Below are positions 1 through 7,104 of a stretch of DNA of 64,000 nt, piece by piece. Each line of letters starts with the position of its first letter. The first letter of the stretch is position 1. The stretch covers positions 1,550,001 through 1,614,000 of the forward strand of contig NZ_CP041617.1 of NCBI RefSeq assembly GCF_014217995.1. The letters are read 5' to 3'. The position numbers and the translations under genes were made by a program. The DNA comes from Campylobacter vulpis (GTDB taxonomy: Bacteria; Campylobacterota; Campylobacteria; Campylobacterales; Campylobacteraceae). A model generated the notes under the pieces. That model made no database searches, was not told where the DNA came from, and saw nothing but the letters and a program-made list of their open reading frames with translations.

Positions 1-369
1 TGTAAGAAAACTATAAGGTTTTCCAAGGCTAGATATAGACCAATTTTTTTGAGCGACAAACCCTATATGATAATTTGTGCTATGAGGCTCTTCATTTGTA
101 AGAATAGCTTTAAAATCCCTATAATGAGTTCCTGTTATAGTTTGACTTACGGCAAGACTTAAGCAAGAATTTGTCCCACTTAAACAGTTACCGACATATT
201 GAAACGCACCACCCCTAACCTCTTTCATCTCATCAAGGCTAAGAATTTTTACTCCTACGCTGTTATCACTTACTACACCATTACTTAGCTTAGCAAGAAG
301 ATCATTTGCAAAAGCAAAATTTGCTAATAAAGCACTTAAAGCTACAATGCTAAATAGTTTTTGAAACAT
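1..369 (-). CDS. Partial A-type exported protein with signal peptide and double-glycine leader (A0)
   Basis: Only the first 123 codons are in the window and no stop is reached. Residues 1-21 form a Sec signal peptide ending FAFA. A second leader follows, ending DEMKEVRGG with the Gly-Gly pair at residues 53-54. The DNA coding for this leader is almost identical to that of the genes at 2000, 3629 and 5418. The presumed mature part begins AFQYVGNC and has a C-x6-C pair. Near the window edge, GKPYSF matches GKPYVLF in the A gene at 5418. The gene reads away from the peptidase/barrel operon and has its own promoter inside the peptidase gene's 3' end. The leader pattern suggests export followed by C39-type cleavage after GG. 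The mature function is unknown. Confidence 0.8.
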   Translation of the reverse strand, partial: MFQKLFSIVALSALLANFAFANDLLAKLSNGVVSDNSVGVKILSLDEMKEVRGGAFQYVGNCLSGTNSCLSLAVSQTITGTHYRDFKAILTNEEPHSTNYHIGFVAQKNWSISSLGKPYSFLT

Positions 370-404
370 TTTAAACTCTTTTTATTTAAGATGTATTTAG
401 ACTT

Positions 405-433
405 ATTCTATCATTTAAAAAAATTGAAGTCAA
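405..433 (-). promoter_or_regulatory. Promoter of the A0 gene
   Basis: On the minus strand there is TTGACT (433-428), a 17-bp spacer and TAGAAT (410-405) preceded by TGn. The TG falls on the stop codon of the peptidase gene. This promoter is an inverted, diverged copy of the one at 1936-1964, and the downstream leader AAAAAGAGTTTAAAATG is the same in both. Confidence 0.65.
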
Positions 434-1007
434 ATTCGTAATTTATTTTATTTGGCAAATTAAGCTTAAAAGTTTTTAAAGTCTTTTTAGGAACAATCAT
501 CAAAGCATATCCGCCCTTATCATACCTATCCCAAATGCTATAAAATTCTCTTTTGGAGCTTATATATTCTCCATGACTTGGGTCAAGCACTTGTAAATAA
601 TTACCTTTATGATTGATAATCACCACAAAATGCGGAAAGCGTGGGTCATCTTCAATCTTCACAAGCATAGGGACATTGACAAGTTTTTCTAAAATTTGCT
701 TATCGATTTTATATGCTTTACTTTCATAGCCTAGCTTTTCAACCGCTTCATTTAAATCCGCAAAGCTTACCATATCCGTATAAAGCTCTTTTTTGCTCAT
801 CACTTGCAAAAGCTCTAATTCGCTTAATTTTTTATCATCGATGAGATTAAGCAAGGTAGCTAAAGAAGCCGCTCCGCAAGATTCTTCATAATTTTGCCTT
901 ATCACCCTTTCGTTTTTAAGCTCTTGATAAGACTTGACTACAAATTCCGCCCACAACGCTAAGGGTATAAAAAATATAATAATAAATTTTTTTAAAACTT
1001 TTTCCAT
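411..1007 (-). CDS. Periplasmic C39-family (double-glycine) cysteine peptidase
   Basis: This 198-residue protein has a signal peptide (about residues 1-20, ending ALWA) and a stand-alone C39 peptidase domain. The expected residues are visible: Q38 six before C44 (QNYEESCGAA), H126 (FPHFVVI) and D142 (LDPSHG). C39 domains cut precursors after Gly-Gly. They are usually fused to ABC transporters, but here there is no transporter and the enzyme would be periplasmic, as FapD is in Pseudomonas amyloid export. The start overlaps the end of the barrel gene by 16 bp, so the two are probably co-translated. All four A-type proteins around it carry an exported double-glycine leader, which makes them its likely substrates. 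Family assignment is firm; the substrate is inferred. Confidence 0.85.
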   Translation of the reverse strand: MEKVLKKFIIIFFIPLALWAEFVVKSYQELKNERVIRQNYEESCGAASLATLLNLIDDKKLSELELLQVMSKKELYTDMVSFADLNEAVEKLGYESKAYKIDKQILEKLVNVPMLVKIEDDPRFPHFVVIINHKGNYLQVLDPSHGEYISSKREFYSIWDRYDKGGYALMIVPKKTLKTFKLNLPNKINYEFDFNFFK

Positions 1008-1846
1008 AAACTTAAGCCAAATACGCTATCGGGAGCAGCCGAACTACCGCCGAAATTAGCATTAACCGATACAGCGGTATCTGCATTAATGCTATAAGTT
1101 GAACCTAAACTAAAAGTCGGGATAGAACGCACCTCAGAATTTTGATAACCATTAATTTTTTGTTCGGTTTGAAATCTTTGCTCCGCTCCTAAATCTAAGG
1201 TAATTTTAGGACTTAAAACGACAGATAAATCCCCACCTACATAAATGCCGTGTCCATATTCTATTTTAAGGGTTTTAAATTTCCTCGCTTGATTGTATCC
1301 AAAGCCGCTATAAATGCTATATACAACAGGATCACTATATCCTCTTAAACTCACTTGCAAATTTTGGGATTTTAGATAAAAATTTTTAGTATTATTGATA
1401 GCTTTTTCTCTTTGAACGAGTGCTGTTTGAAAGGTGATTTGCGGGATAAAGTCAGCAAAACTTTCCCCCGTATAAATAAATCCTAGCCATAGATTATCAA
1501 ATCCTATGCGATTTTTATGAGAGTATTCATTGGTAAAAAAATTTGTATATTCCTGCCTTGCGTAACTTCCTCCACCTGAAATCAATAGGTCAAATTTAGG
1601 ATGCAAAGTATAAATGAAAGTTTGCGTTAAAAAAACTTGCTTTGTATCGTTCCAAATGGTAGGATCACCCCCTATGCTGATATTAGGATAAAGCAGATAG
1701 GAATTTGCATTACCTGTGCTAAGTAAAGATAAGCTTGTAATGCTTCTTAAACCTATTTGTTTTTTAAACAAACTATCGATATTTAATTCATCGCTAGCAA
1801 AAAGCCAAGCATTTAAAATCGCCAAAATGAAAATCATTTTTCTCAT
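992..1846 (-). CDS. Outer-membrane beta-barrel protein, putative export pore
   Basis: The 284-residue protein has a signal peptide (about residues 1-17, ending WLFA). The rest is rich in alternating hydrophobic/polar and aromatic strands, with little helix, and ends ...LSLWKKF. A terminal Phe is the usual outer-membrane insertion signal. Size and pattern fit a 10- to 14-stranded barrel of the transporter/phenol-degradation MetA-like type. It is the first gene of a two-gene operon with the C39 peptidase, with an AAGGA ribosome site just upstream. A pore next to a periplasmic double-glycine peptidase recalls FapF/FapD. I infer that it moves the processed A proteins across the outer membrane. 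An unrelated porin remains possible. Confidence 0.65.
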   Translation of the reverse strand: MRKMIFILAILNAWLFASDELNIDSLFKKQIGLRSITSLSLLSTGNANSYLLYPNISIGGDPTIWNDTKQVFLTQTFIYTLHPKFDLLISGGGSYARQEYTNFFTNEYSHKNRIGFDNLWLGFIYTGESFADFIPQITFQTALVQREKAINNTKNFYLKSQNLQVSLRGYSDPVVYSIYSGFGYNQARKFKTLKIEYGHGIYVGGDLSVVLSPKITLDLGAEQRFQTEQKINGYQNSEVRSIPTFSLGSTYSINADTAVSVNANFGGSSAAPDSVFGLSLWKKF

Positions 1847-1935
1847 TATTTGTCCTTTTTAAAATATTGCATAAAGGATAATCAAGCAAGGAGTGTTCCA
1901 AATTTTTAAATAATGACATTTTATATCTTATAAAT

Positions 1936-1964
1936 TTGACTTCACTATTTTTAAATGATAAAAT
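1936..1964 (+). promoter_or_regulatory. Promoter of the A1-B1 pair
   Basis: TTGACT (1936-1941), a 17-bp spacer and TAAAAT (1959-1964) preceded by TGA make a strong, nearly canonical sigma-70 promoter with an extended -10. A good -35 is unusual for Campylobacter. The sequence from here to the start codon at 2000 closely matches the inverted promoter at 405-433. Confidence 0.7.
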
Positions 1965-1999
1965 AAACCCAAATATATCTTAAATAAAAAGAGTTTAAA

Positions 2000-2491
2000 A
2001 TGTTTCAAAAACTATTTAGCGTTATAGCCTTAGGTGCTTTACTGGCAAATTTTGCTTTTGCAAATGATCTTCTTGCTAAGCTAAGTAATGTAGTAAGTGA
2101 TAACAGCGTAGGAGTAAAAATTCTTAGCCTTGATGAGATGAAAGAGGTTAGGGGTGGGTATAGAACAAGTGCTTTTCTTATAGCTGAAAATGAATATCTT
2201 GCTTTAGCAATTCCAGATCAAACTACAACTTATGGTCAAGCAGTCGCAATTTACAGAGTCACCAATGATGATACTTTAAGAAATGTCTTAGTGGGCTACA
2301 CAGTTAAAAGAAATATAGGCTATTCTAAAAATGGAAGTTTTGTATATTTCACTTATGGTGTTGCTATGGTTGATAAAAATGGTGTTCATAGGGTCAATAT
2401 GAATTCCGCACTAAATAATAATTTAGTTATAAAAGAATTAAGCAGAGCTTATAAAGAAGACTTTGAAAGAAGACTTGGTGGCTTAAGATAG
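2000..2491 (+). CDS. A-type exported protein with double-glycine leader (A1)
   Basis: A 163-residue precursor. Residues 1-21 are a signal peptide ending FAFA. Residues 22-53 are a second leader with LSLDEMKEVRGG, the pattern of bacteriocin-type double-glycine leaders (LSxxEMxxVxGG), with GG at 52-53. The remaining 110 residues end in a region shared with the other complete copies: GYTVKRNIGYSKNGSF, then YFTYGV, then LNNNLVIKELSRAYKE and a final LGGLR. This copy lacks the C-x6-C pair found in the other three. B1 begins 4 bp downstream. Export and GG processing are inferred from the leaders; the activity (toxin, adhesin or fibre subunit) is unknown. Confidence 0.85.
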   Translation: MFQKLFSVIALGALLANFAFANDLLAKLSNVVSDNSVGVKILSLDEMKEVRGGYRTSAFLIAENEYLALAIPDQTTTYGQAVAIYRVTNDDTLRNVLVGYTVKRNIGYSKNGSFVYFTYGVAMVDKNGVHRVNMNSALNNNLVIKELSRAYKEDFERRLGGLR

Positions 2492-2495
2492 TAAA

Positions 2496-3575
2496 ATGAC
2501 CTTAAATTTAAACAACTACGCAAATATCAACAATGGGATTTATGCGTCAATTCCAAAATTTGAACGCGAAAAATCCCATAACGAATTTTTGGGCTATAAA
2601 ATAGACCAAGAGGGCTTTTTTACGAGTGATTTCAATAGGGCGATGAATTTGCCTCTATCTTACAAGATCCACTCAAAAAGTATAGAAAATTTTTTAACAT
2701 ATCAAAACAGCACACATTTTTCAAAACTCGATTTAAAGCAGACTATACAAAACGCTTATAAACTTTTTTCCGAGCTTATAGACGGCTCTAAAGAGCAATT
2801 TAGTCCCTTAGATTTAAATCATATCCCTCAAGCTTTTGAATTTGATAAAAATTCTCTTAATATAACAAAAATTTATTCTTTTGACAAAAAAGAATATGAA
2901 AATTTTCTTCATAATGTTTATGAAAATTACAGCCCAAAAAATAATACCATTTTAACAACGACTTTTTTTAGCTTAGACACAAAAGCATTGAGTGAGAATT
3001 TATTTTCTTATCTTCCATACGATATAAATCAAAAGGCTTACATTGATGAAAATGGCAATATTTCCACATCAGGACTTTTTATGGCTTTTATGTCAAATCA
3101 AAAAATCGACCATTATATTGCAGAGGGGGAGACTAATTTATTTGGTAAATTGCAAGGTTTGGATAAAAATATAGACAAAAGCGAAGTGGATAATTTGTGG
3201 AAATTCCTTAATGAATATAGTGAATATTTTGACCCAAGTGAGCTATTTTTTGGAATATTGAGACAAAATTTAAGCATAGAGGATTTTAAGCAACTTGCTT
3301 TTTCTAAAAAATCTCAAGTTTTATTAAACGAGCAAAATGTCTCAAGTGAAATTCCATCGAAAAAAACCCCCATACAAAGCGAAAGTCAAAACAAAGAAAC
3401 CTATAAAGATGATAATGCAAAAAATGAACTTTTAAAAAAATTATTAGAAAATAAATTTGGTAAAAGTGAAGAATTAGAACTTCTTTTTGGGATTAAATTT
3501 AGTGATGATAAAACAGGAGAATTTAGCAAAATTCTTTCTAAAAACACTCCAAAAAGTGTGGATATAAAGGCTTAA
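2496..3575 (+). CDS. B-type partner protein (B1)
   Basis: This 359-residue protein has no signal peptide and so is cytoplasmic or exported by a non-Sec route. It starts 4 bp after A1 with only a weak ribosome site, suggesting coupled translation. Three parts are visible. The N-terminal half (FLGYKIDQEGFFTSDFN) recalls, from memory only, Campylobacter proteins of the flagellum-co-expressed kind. A middle segment (FGKLQGLDKNIDKSEV ... LSIEDFKQLAF) is shared with B2a and more loosely with B2b and B3. A hydrophilic C-terminal tail of about 70 residues is encoded by the repeat and is nearly identical in B2b and B3. Its role may be immunity, chaperone or co-secreted effector, which the sequence does not decide. 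Confidence 0.75.
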   Translation: MTLNLNNYANINNGIYASIPKFEREKSHNEFLGYKIDQEGFFTSDFNRAMNLPLSYKIHSKSIENFLTYQNSTHFSKLDLKQTIQNAYKLFSELIDGSKEQFSPLDLNHIPQAFEFDKNSLNITKIYSFDKKEYENFLHNVYENYSPKNNTILTTTFFSLDTKALSENLFSYLPYDINQKAYIDENGNISTSGLFMAFMSNQKIDHYIAEGETNLFGKLQGLDKNIDKSEVDNLWKFLNEYSEYFDPSELFFGILRQNLSIEDFKQLAFSKKSQVLLNEQNVSSEIPSKKTPIQSESQNKETYKDDNAKNELLKKLLENKFGKSEELELLFGIKFSDDKTGEFSKILSKNTPKSVDIKA

Positions 3576-3783
3576 AGTTATTTAATTTTTATTAAAATAA
3601 TCGATATAGCTTATACAAAAGGATAGTGATGAAAAGATTATTAAATATCATAGCTTTAAGTGCTTTACTAGTAAATTTTGCTTTTGCAAATGATCTTCTT
3701 GCTAAGCTAAGTAATGATGCGGTGAGTGATAACAGCGTAGGAGTAAAAATTCTTAGCCTTGATGAGATGAAAGAGGTTAGGGG
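3366..3783 (+). repeat. 418-bp direct repeat, copy 1 (B tail - spacer - A leader)
   Basis: This stretch covers the last 70 or so codons of B1, the spacer and the signal-peptide/double-glycine leader of A2. It matches 5155-5572 at an offset of exactly 1789 bp; the only difference I found is T versus C in a GATAATG/GACAATG position. Identity ends just after the Gly-Gly codons, so the conserved block stops where the variable mature domain starts. Confidence 0.95.
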
Positions 3784-4255
3784 TGGGTATGCCGTAACTA
3801 TCATAAGAATTTCTCAAAACGAATTGGCCGCTTTAGCAGTTCCAGATTTTGAAAATGAATTGGGTTGGGAAATAAAAAATGGCCAAATTGATCTTGAGCA
3901 AACTATGAAAAATGATAGAGGATTGTGTCAAATGGGTTCTACGCAATGTTATTCCAATAGTGCGACCAAAAAACATTTATGGCAAAGTCAAAAAAGATTA
4001 CAAGAATTTACTCAAGCCTTAGATGGTTCAAATCCCCTTTATACGGCCTTAGGTTTTAGCGTAAAAAGAAATATAGGTTTTAATAGGGCTGGAAAATTTG
4101 TTTATTTTTCTTATGGAGTTGTTGCTGTTAATCGTTTTGATGGAAGCATACGCAATGTAACAAATAGTGCTACGCTAAACAATAATGTAATTATTAATGA
4201 ATTAAAAAGAAATTATAAAGATCGTTTAGAGAATGCTTTGGGAGGATTAAGATGA
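3629..4255 (+). CDS. A-type exported protein with double-glycine leader (A2)
   Basis: The start is the ATG at 3629, five bases after AAGGA; the GTG just before it is too close to the ribosome site. The 208-residue precursor has a signal peptide (1-20, FAFA), a leader ending VRGG at 53 and a 155-residue mature part. The mature part holds a C-x6-C pair (CQMGSTQC) and the shared C-terminal region (GFSVKRNIGFNRAGKF, YFSYGVVAVN, LNNNVIINELKRNYKD, LGGLR). The centre differs strongly from A1 and A3. The stop overlaps the B2a start as ATGA. It is probably exported by Sec and trimmed by the C39 peptidase encoded at 411-1007. Confidence 0.85.
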   Translation: MKRLLNIIALSALLVNFAFANDLLAKLSNDAVSDNSVGVKILSLDEMKEVRGGYAVTIIRISQNELAALAVPDFENELGWEIKNGQIDLEQTMKNDRGLCQMGSTQCYSNSATKKHLWQSQKRLQEFTQALDGSNPLYTALGFSVKRNIGFNRAGKFVYFSYGVVAVNRFDGSIRNVTNSATLNNNVIINELKRNYKDRLENALGGLR

Positions 4256-4653
4256 CAATAGGGGCTTTAAATCATTTAAATTTGTCAGCTATGATGAAAA
4301 CAAATAATAAGCAACAGGCTAAATTTATGGACCTTGCAGGCATACCAAATTTGGGATATGCCAAAAATGGCGAGACAACTATTTTAGGGAAATTATGGGG
4401 ATACGATAAAAGCATAAGCAAAAAAGAGGTGGAGGATTTAAAAAAGTTTATTGAGACGGATTATAAAATTGGGGGATTTGATTTTGGAGGAAAAGGGCTT
4501 TTTATGTTATATGAGAGCGAATTTAATTCCCTATTTAATTCAACAATGAGCATTAATGAATTTAAGGAAAAATACCTCGAGACTAAAAAACGCTACGAGC
4601 TTAGACACGGATATCAAACTCATAGCATTATGTCAATTGATGTAAAAGTTTAG
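4252..4653 (+). CDS. B-type partner protein, short form (B2a)
   Basis: 133 residues, no signal peptide. It overlaps A2 by 4 bp (ATGA), which points to translational coupling. The middle (ILGKLWGYDKSISKKEVEDL ... MSINEFKEKYLETKKRYE) corresponds to the same region of B1. Unlike B1, B2b and B3, it lacks the repeat-encoded C-terminal tail and stops at 4653. It is therefore either a natural short form or the 5' part of an older B gene into which another B was recombined. Function is not known. Confidence 0.7.
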   Translation: MTIGALNHLNLSAMMKTNNKQQAKFMDLAGIPNLGYAKNGETTILGKLWGYDKSISKKEVEDLKKFIETDYKIGGFDFGGKGLFMLYESEFNSLFNSTMSINEFKEKYLETKKRYELRHGYQTHSIMSIDVKV

Positions 4654-4662
4654 AACATTAAG

Positions 4663-5364
4663 ATGATGATATTTCTTATAAGTAGTTTTAATAAATATTT
4701 TGGAGCAAATCCGCTAGAAACACTTTTAAAATTTAAAGACGAAGCTATCCAAAATGCAAAACACGAAGAACTTCCAAAAAAAGAAGATAGAGAAAGGTTG
4801 GCTAATAGCTTTATAGATTTATACATAAGCTCTAAGGAATTTAGCGATAAAATAGGACTAGTTGAGGGTTCAATAGAAGATAAGCTTAGAAAAAATGAAT
4901 TGTCAGAAACTGAGAAAAATAGTCTATTTAAATGGATAGAAGAAAATGAAAAAATTCCTCATCAAATGTTTGTTGATGGGGTAAGCTATGATGAAGCTTA
5001 TATTAGAATTTTTCATACAAGTAAAAGTATAGATGAATTTAAAAGTGCTTTTCTTGAATTGCAAAAAAAATATGAAATGAATTTCAATCAAGAAATTAAC
5101 CAAACGCAACAAATTCAACAACTCTCACAACTCCCGCAAACAAAAAATCCCCGCACCCCCATACAAAGCGAAAGTCAAAACAAAGAAACCTATAAAGATG
5201 ACAATGCAAAAAATGAACTTTTAAAAAAATTATTAGAAAATAAATTTGGTAAAAGTGAAGAATTAGAACTTCTTTTTGGGATTAAATTTAGTGATGATAA
5301 AACAGGAGAATTTAGCAAAATTCTTTCTAAAAACACTCCAAAAAGTGTGGATATAAAGGCTTAA
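4663..5364 (+). CDS. B-type partner protein without its own A gene (B2b)
   Basis: 233 residues starting 9 bp after B2a, at either ATG of an ATGATG; the ribosome site is poor. The N-terminal residues (MMIFLISSFNKYF) are mildly hydrophobic but do not make a clear signal peptide. The middle (GLVEGSIEDKLRKNELSETE ... FHTSKSIDEFKSAFLELQKK) closely parallels B3. A Gln-rich linker leads into the repeat-encoded tail beginning TPIQSESQNKETYKDD. It follows B2a rather than an A gene, so it looks like an orphan partner left by cassette recombination. Function is not known. Confidence 0.7.
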   Translation: MMIFLISSFNKYFGANPLETLLKFKDEAIQNAKHEELPKKEDRERLANSFIDLYISSKEFSDKIGLVEGSIEDKLRKNELSETEKNSLFKWIEENEKIPHQMFVDGVSYDEAYIRIFHTSKSIDEFKSAFLELQKKYEMNFNQEINQTQQIQQLSQLPQTKNPRTPIQSESQNKETYKDDNAKNELLKKLLENKFGKSEELELLFGIKFSDDKTGEFSKILSKNTPKSVDIKA

Positions 5365-5572
5365 AGTTATTTAATTTTTATTAAAATAATCGATATAGCT
5401 TATACAAAAGGATAGTGATGAAAAGATTATTAAATATCATAGCTTTAAGTGCTTTACTAGTAAATTTTGCTTTTGCAAATGATCTTCTTGCTAAGCTAAG
5501 TAATGATGCGGTGAGTGATAACAGCGTAGGAGTAAAAATTCTTAGCCTTGATGAGATGAAAGAGGTTAGGGG
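5155..5572 (+). repeat. 418-bp direct repeat, copy 2 (B tail - spacer - A leader)
   Basis: Second copy of the repeat at 3366-3783, covering the end of B2b, the spacer and the A3 leader. The 49-bp stretch between the B stop and the A start is identical in both copies. Homology with the third B tail extends a further 40 bp or so upstream, through the Gln-rich linker. Confidence 0.95.
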
Positions 5573-6050
5573 AGGGTATCTAACCGTTCCTATTAAACTT
5601 TCAAATAATGAAATTGGAATGTTAGCCGTTACAACAATAAATGCACATGATGCCGGTGTTCATTTTGGCAGTCGTGATGGAAGTGAAATTAAATATGATA
5701 AAAATGGCAATTATGTCCCATCTAAAAGTGGCTTATGTGGCATAGGAGTTGCCTATTGTAATGCTCCAAGCAGTGCAAAATTACAAGAATATATGCAAGT
5801 TGCTGGAGACCCGGTTTTAAATGCTTTGGGTTATACCGTTAAGAGACAAATTAAAACTTCAAATCTAGGAAAACCTTATGTGCTTTTTACTTATGGTGTT
5901 GTTGTTTATAATTATTCTTCAAATACAGTTTATAGGGTCAATTCTAGTATGGTTTTAAATCATAACATTATTATTAAAGAATTAGCTAAAAATTATAAGG
6001 AGCAAATGGAAAACGCTCTAGGTGGTTGGACTTTTAGGAATAGAAGATGA
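5418..6050 (+). CDS. A-type exported protein with double-glycine leader (A3)
   Basis: A 210-residue precursor starting at the ATG five bases after AAGGA. Signal peptide and leader (residues 1-53) are identical in sequence to A2. The 157-residue mature part differs in its first half. It has C-x6-C (CGIGVAYC), then the shared region GYTVKRQIKTSNLGKPYVLF, TYGVVVYN, LNHNIIIKELAKNYKE and LGG. The end is longer than in the paralogues (WTFRNRR). ATGA overlap with B3. The same processing by the C39 peptidase is inferred. Confidence 0.85.
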   Translation: MKRLLNIIALSALLVNFAFANDLLAKLSNDAVSDNSVGVKILSLDEMKEVRGGYLTVPIKLSNNEIGMLAVTTINAHDAGVHFGSRDGSEIKYDKNGNYVPSKSGLCGIGVAYCNAPSSAKLQEYMQVAGDPVLNALGYTVKRQIKTSNLGKPYVLFTYGVVVYNYSSNTVYRVNSSMVLNHNIIIKELAKNYKEQMENALGGWTFRNRR

Positions 6051-6730
6051 ATATTAATAATAGCTTAAATATCTTTGGTATAAGCATTGTGGGTAATAAA
6101 ATATCGAGTAATGAAAATTTGTTACAAAATTCGCAACAAAACAATCATAATGTCGCAAATTTAGACAAGCTTCTTAAAAGCTATAAAGATTATTACGATG
6201 AGCTTACAAAAGCAATTCCCATACTTGAAGGTTCTATACAAGATAAAATTTTAAAAGGGGAAATGAGCCAAGAAGAAATTTGGGCTATTGATGACTTTAA
6301 AGAGAAAAATAAAGCTTCGATGCATTGGCTTGATGAAGATTTGCAAAGAGAATACATTAGCATTTACCATACTAGTATGGATATAGAAGAATTTAAGCAA
6401 AGATGGCTAGAACTTCAATCAAAACACGATTCTAGATTAAGCGAAATCGCCGAGCAAAGCCAAAGGGATATCGAAAAAGAAATGCAACTCTCACAACCCC
6501 AACAAACAAAAAATCCCCGCACTCCCATACAAAGCGAAAGTCAAAACAAAGAAACTTATAAAGATGATAATGCAAAAAATGAACTTTTAAAAAAATTATT
6601 AGAAAATAAATTTGGTAAAAGTGAAGAATTAGAACTTCTTTTTGGGATTAAATTTAGTGATGATAAAACAGGAGAATTTAGCAAAATTCTTTCTAAAAAC
6701 ACTCCAAAAAGTGTGGATATAAAGGCGTGA
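6047..6730 (+). CDS. B-type partner protein (B3)
   Basis: 227 residues, no signal peptide, overlapping A3 by ATGA. The order is an Asn-rich N-terminus, a helical middle (ILEGSIQDKILKGEMSQEEI ... YHTSMDIEEFKQRWLELQSK) like that of B2b, a Gln-rich linker, then the shared tail from TPIQSESQ onward. The tail DNA diverges only at the stop codon, where TGA replaces the TAA of the other copies, and no A leader follows. It is the last unit of the array. Function is not known. Confidence 0.75.
   Translation: MNINNSLNIFGISIVGNKISSNENLLQNSQQNNHNVANLDKLLKSYKDYYDELTKAIPILEGSIQDKILKGEMSQEEIWAIDDFKEKNKASMHWLDEDLQREYISIYHTSMDIEEFKQRWLELQSKHDSRLSEIAEQSQRDIEKEMQLSQPQQTKNPRTPIQSESQNKETYKDDNAKNELLKKLLENKFGKSEELELLFGIKFSDDKTGEFSKILSKNTPKSVDIKA
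6521..6726 (+). repeat. Direct repeat, copy 3 (B tail only)
   Basis: About 206 bp matching 5155-5360 with about three substitutions. The match breaks at the stop codon, so the spacer and A leader are missing here. This marks the right-hand end of the cassette array. Confidence 0.9.
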
Positions 6731-7104
6731 GTTTAAAGTCCTTAAACGATAAACAATTAAGCTGATTTAAAAAAATAAAATTAAATTTTCTCATTTTGTA
6801 TCAAAAAAACCACACAACATTAAGACTGGGGTAAATGTAAGAAAAATTTTATTAACAAATGCGGATTTATTATAGGCACAATATCCTTCAATATTATGGG
6901 TTCAAGGACTAAATCTAGCTACCAAACGGCATTTTTATCGTTTTATTTCTCTAAATAATTTAAGATACTGATACATTTATGCAAATAAATGTTACTAAAA
7001 TATACAAAATTATCAAATTTTAAACACAAAACACAAAATAAAAAAATACGAATTTAATCTTTAATTGTATCATTTAGAAAAATTTCGCAAAAGGACTTTA
7101 CAAA
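6731..7104. other. Intergenic region between the A/B array and putA
   Basis: 374 bp of AT-rich DNA. No open frame, RNA gene or clear terminator could be supported. A weak -10 candidate (TATCAT, 7068-7073) lies 31 bp before the putA start, and AAGGA at 7091 is the putA ribosome site. Some of the stretch may be decayed coding sequence, but no family is recognisable. Confidence 0.5.

Noticed and set aside
3592-3804. Small antisense frames opposite the A leaders
   Set aside because: They mirror the repeated leader sequence, have no ribosome sites and repeat wherever the leader does.
6731-7104. Possible tRNA or attachment site at the right edge of the array
   Set aside because: No cloverleaf or TTCRA arm could be built and no direct repeat with the left side was found in the window.
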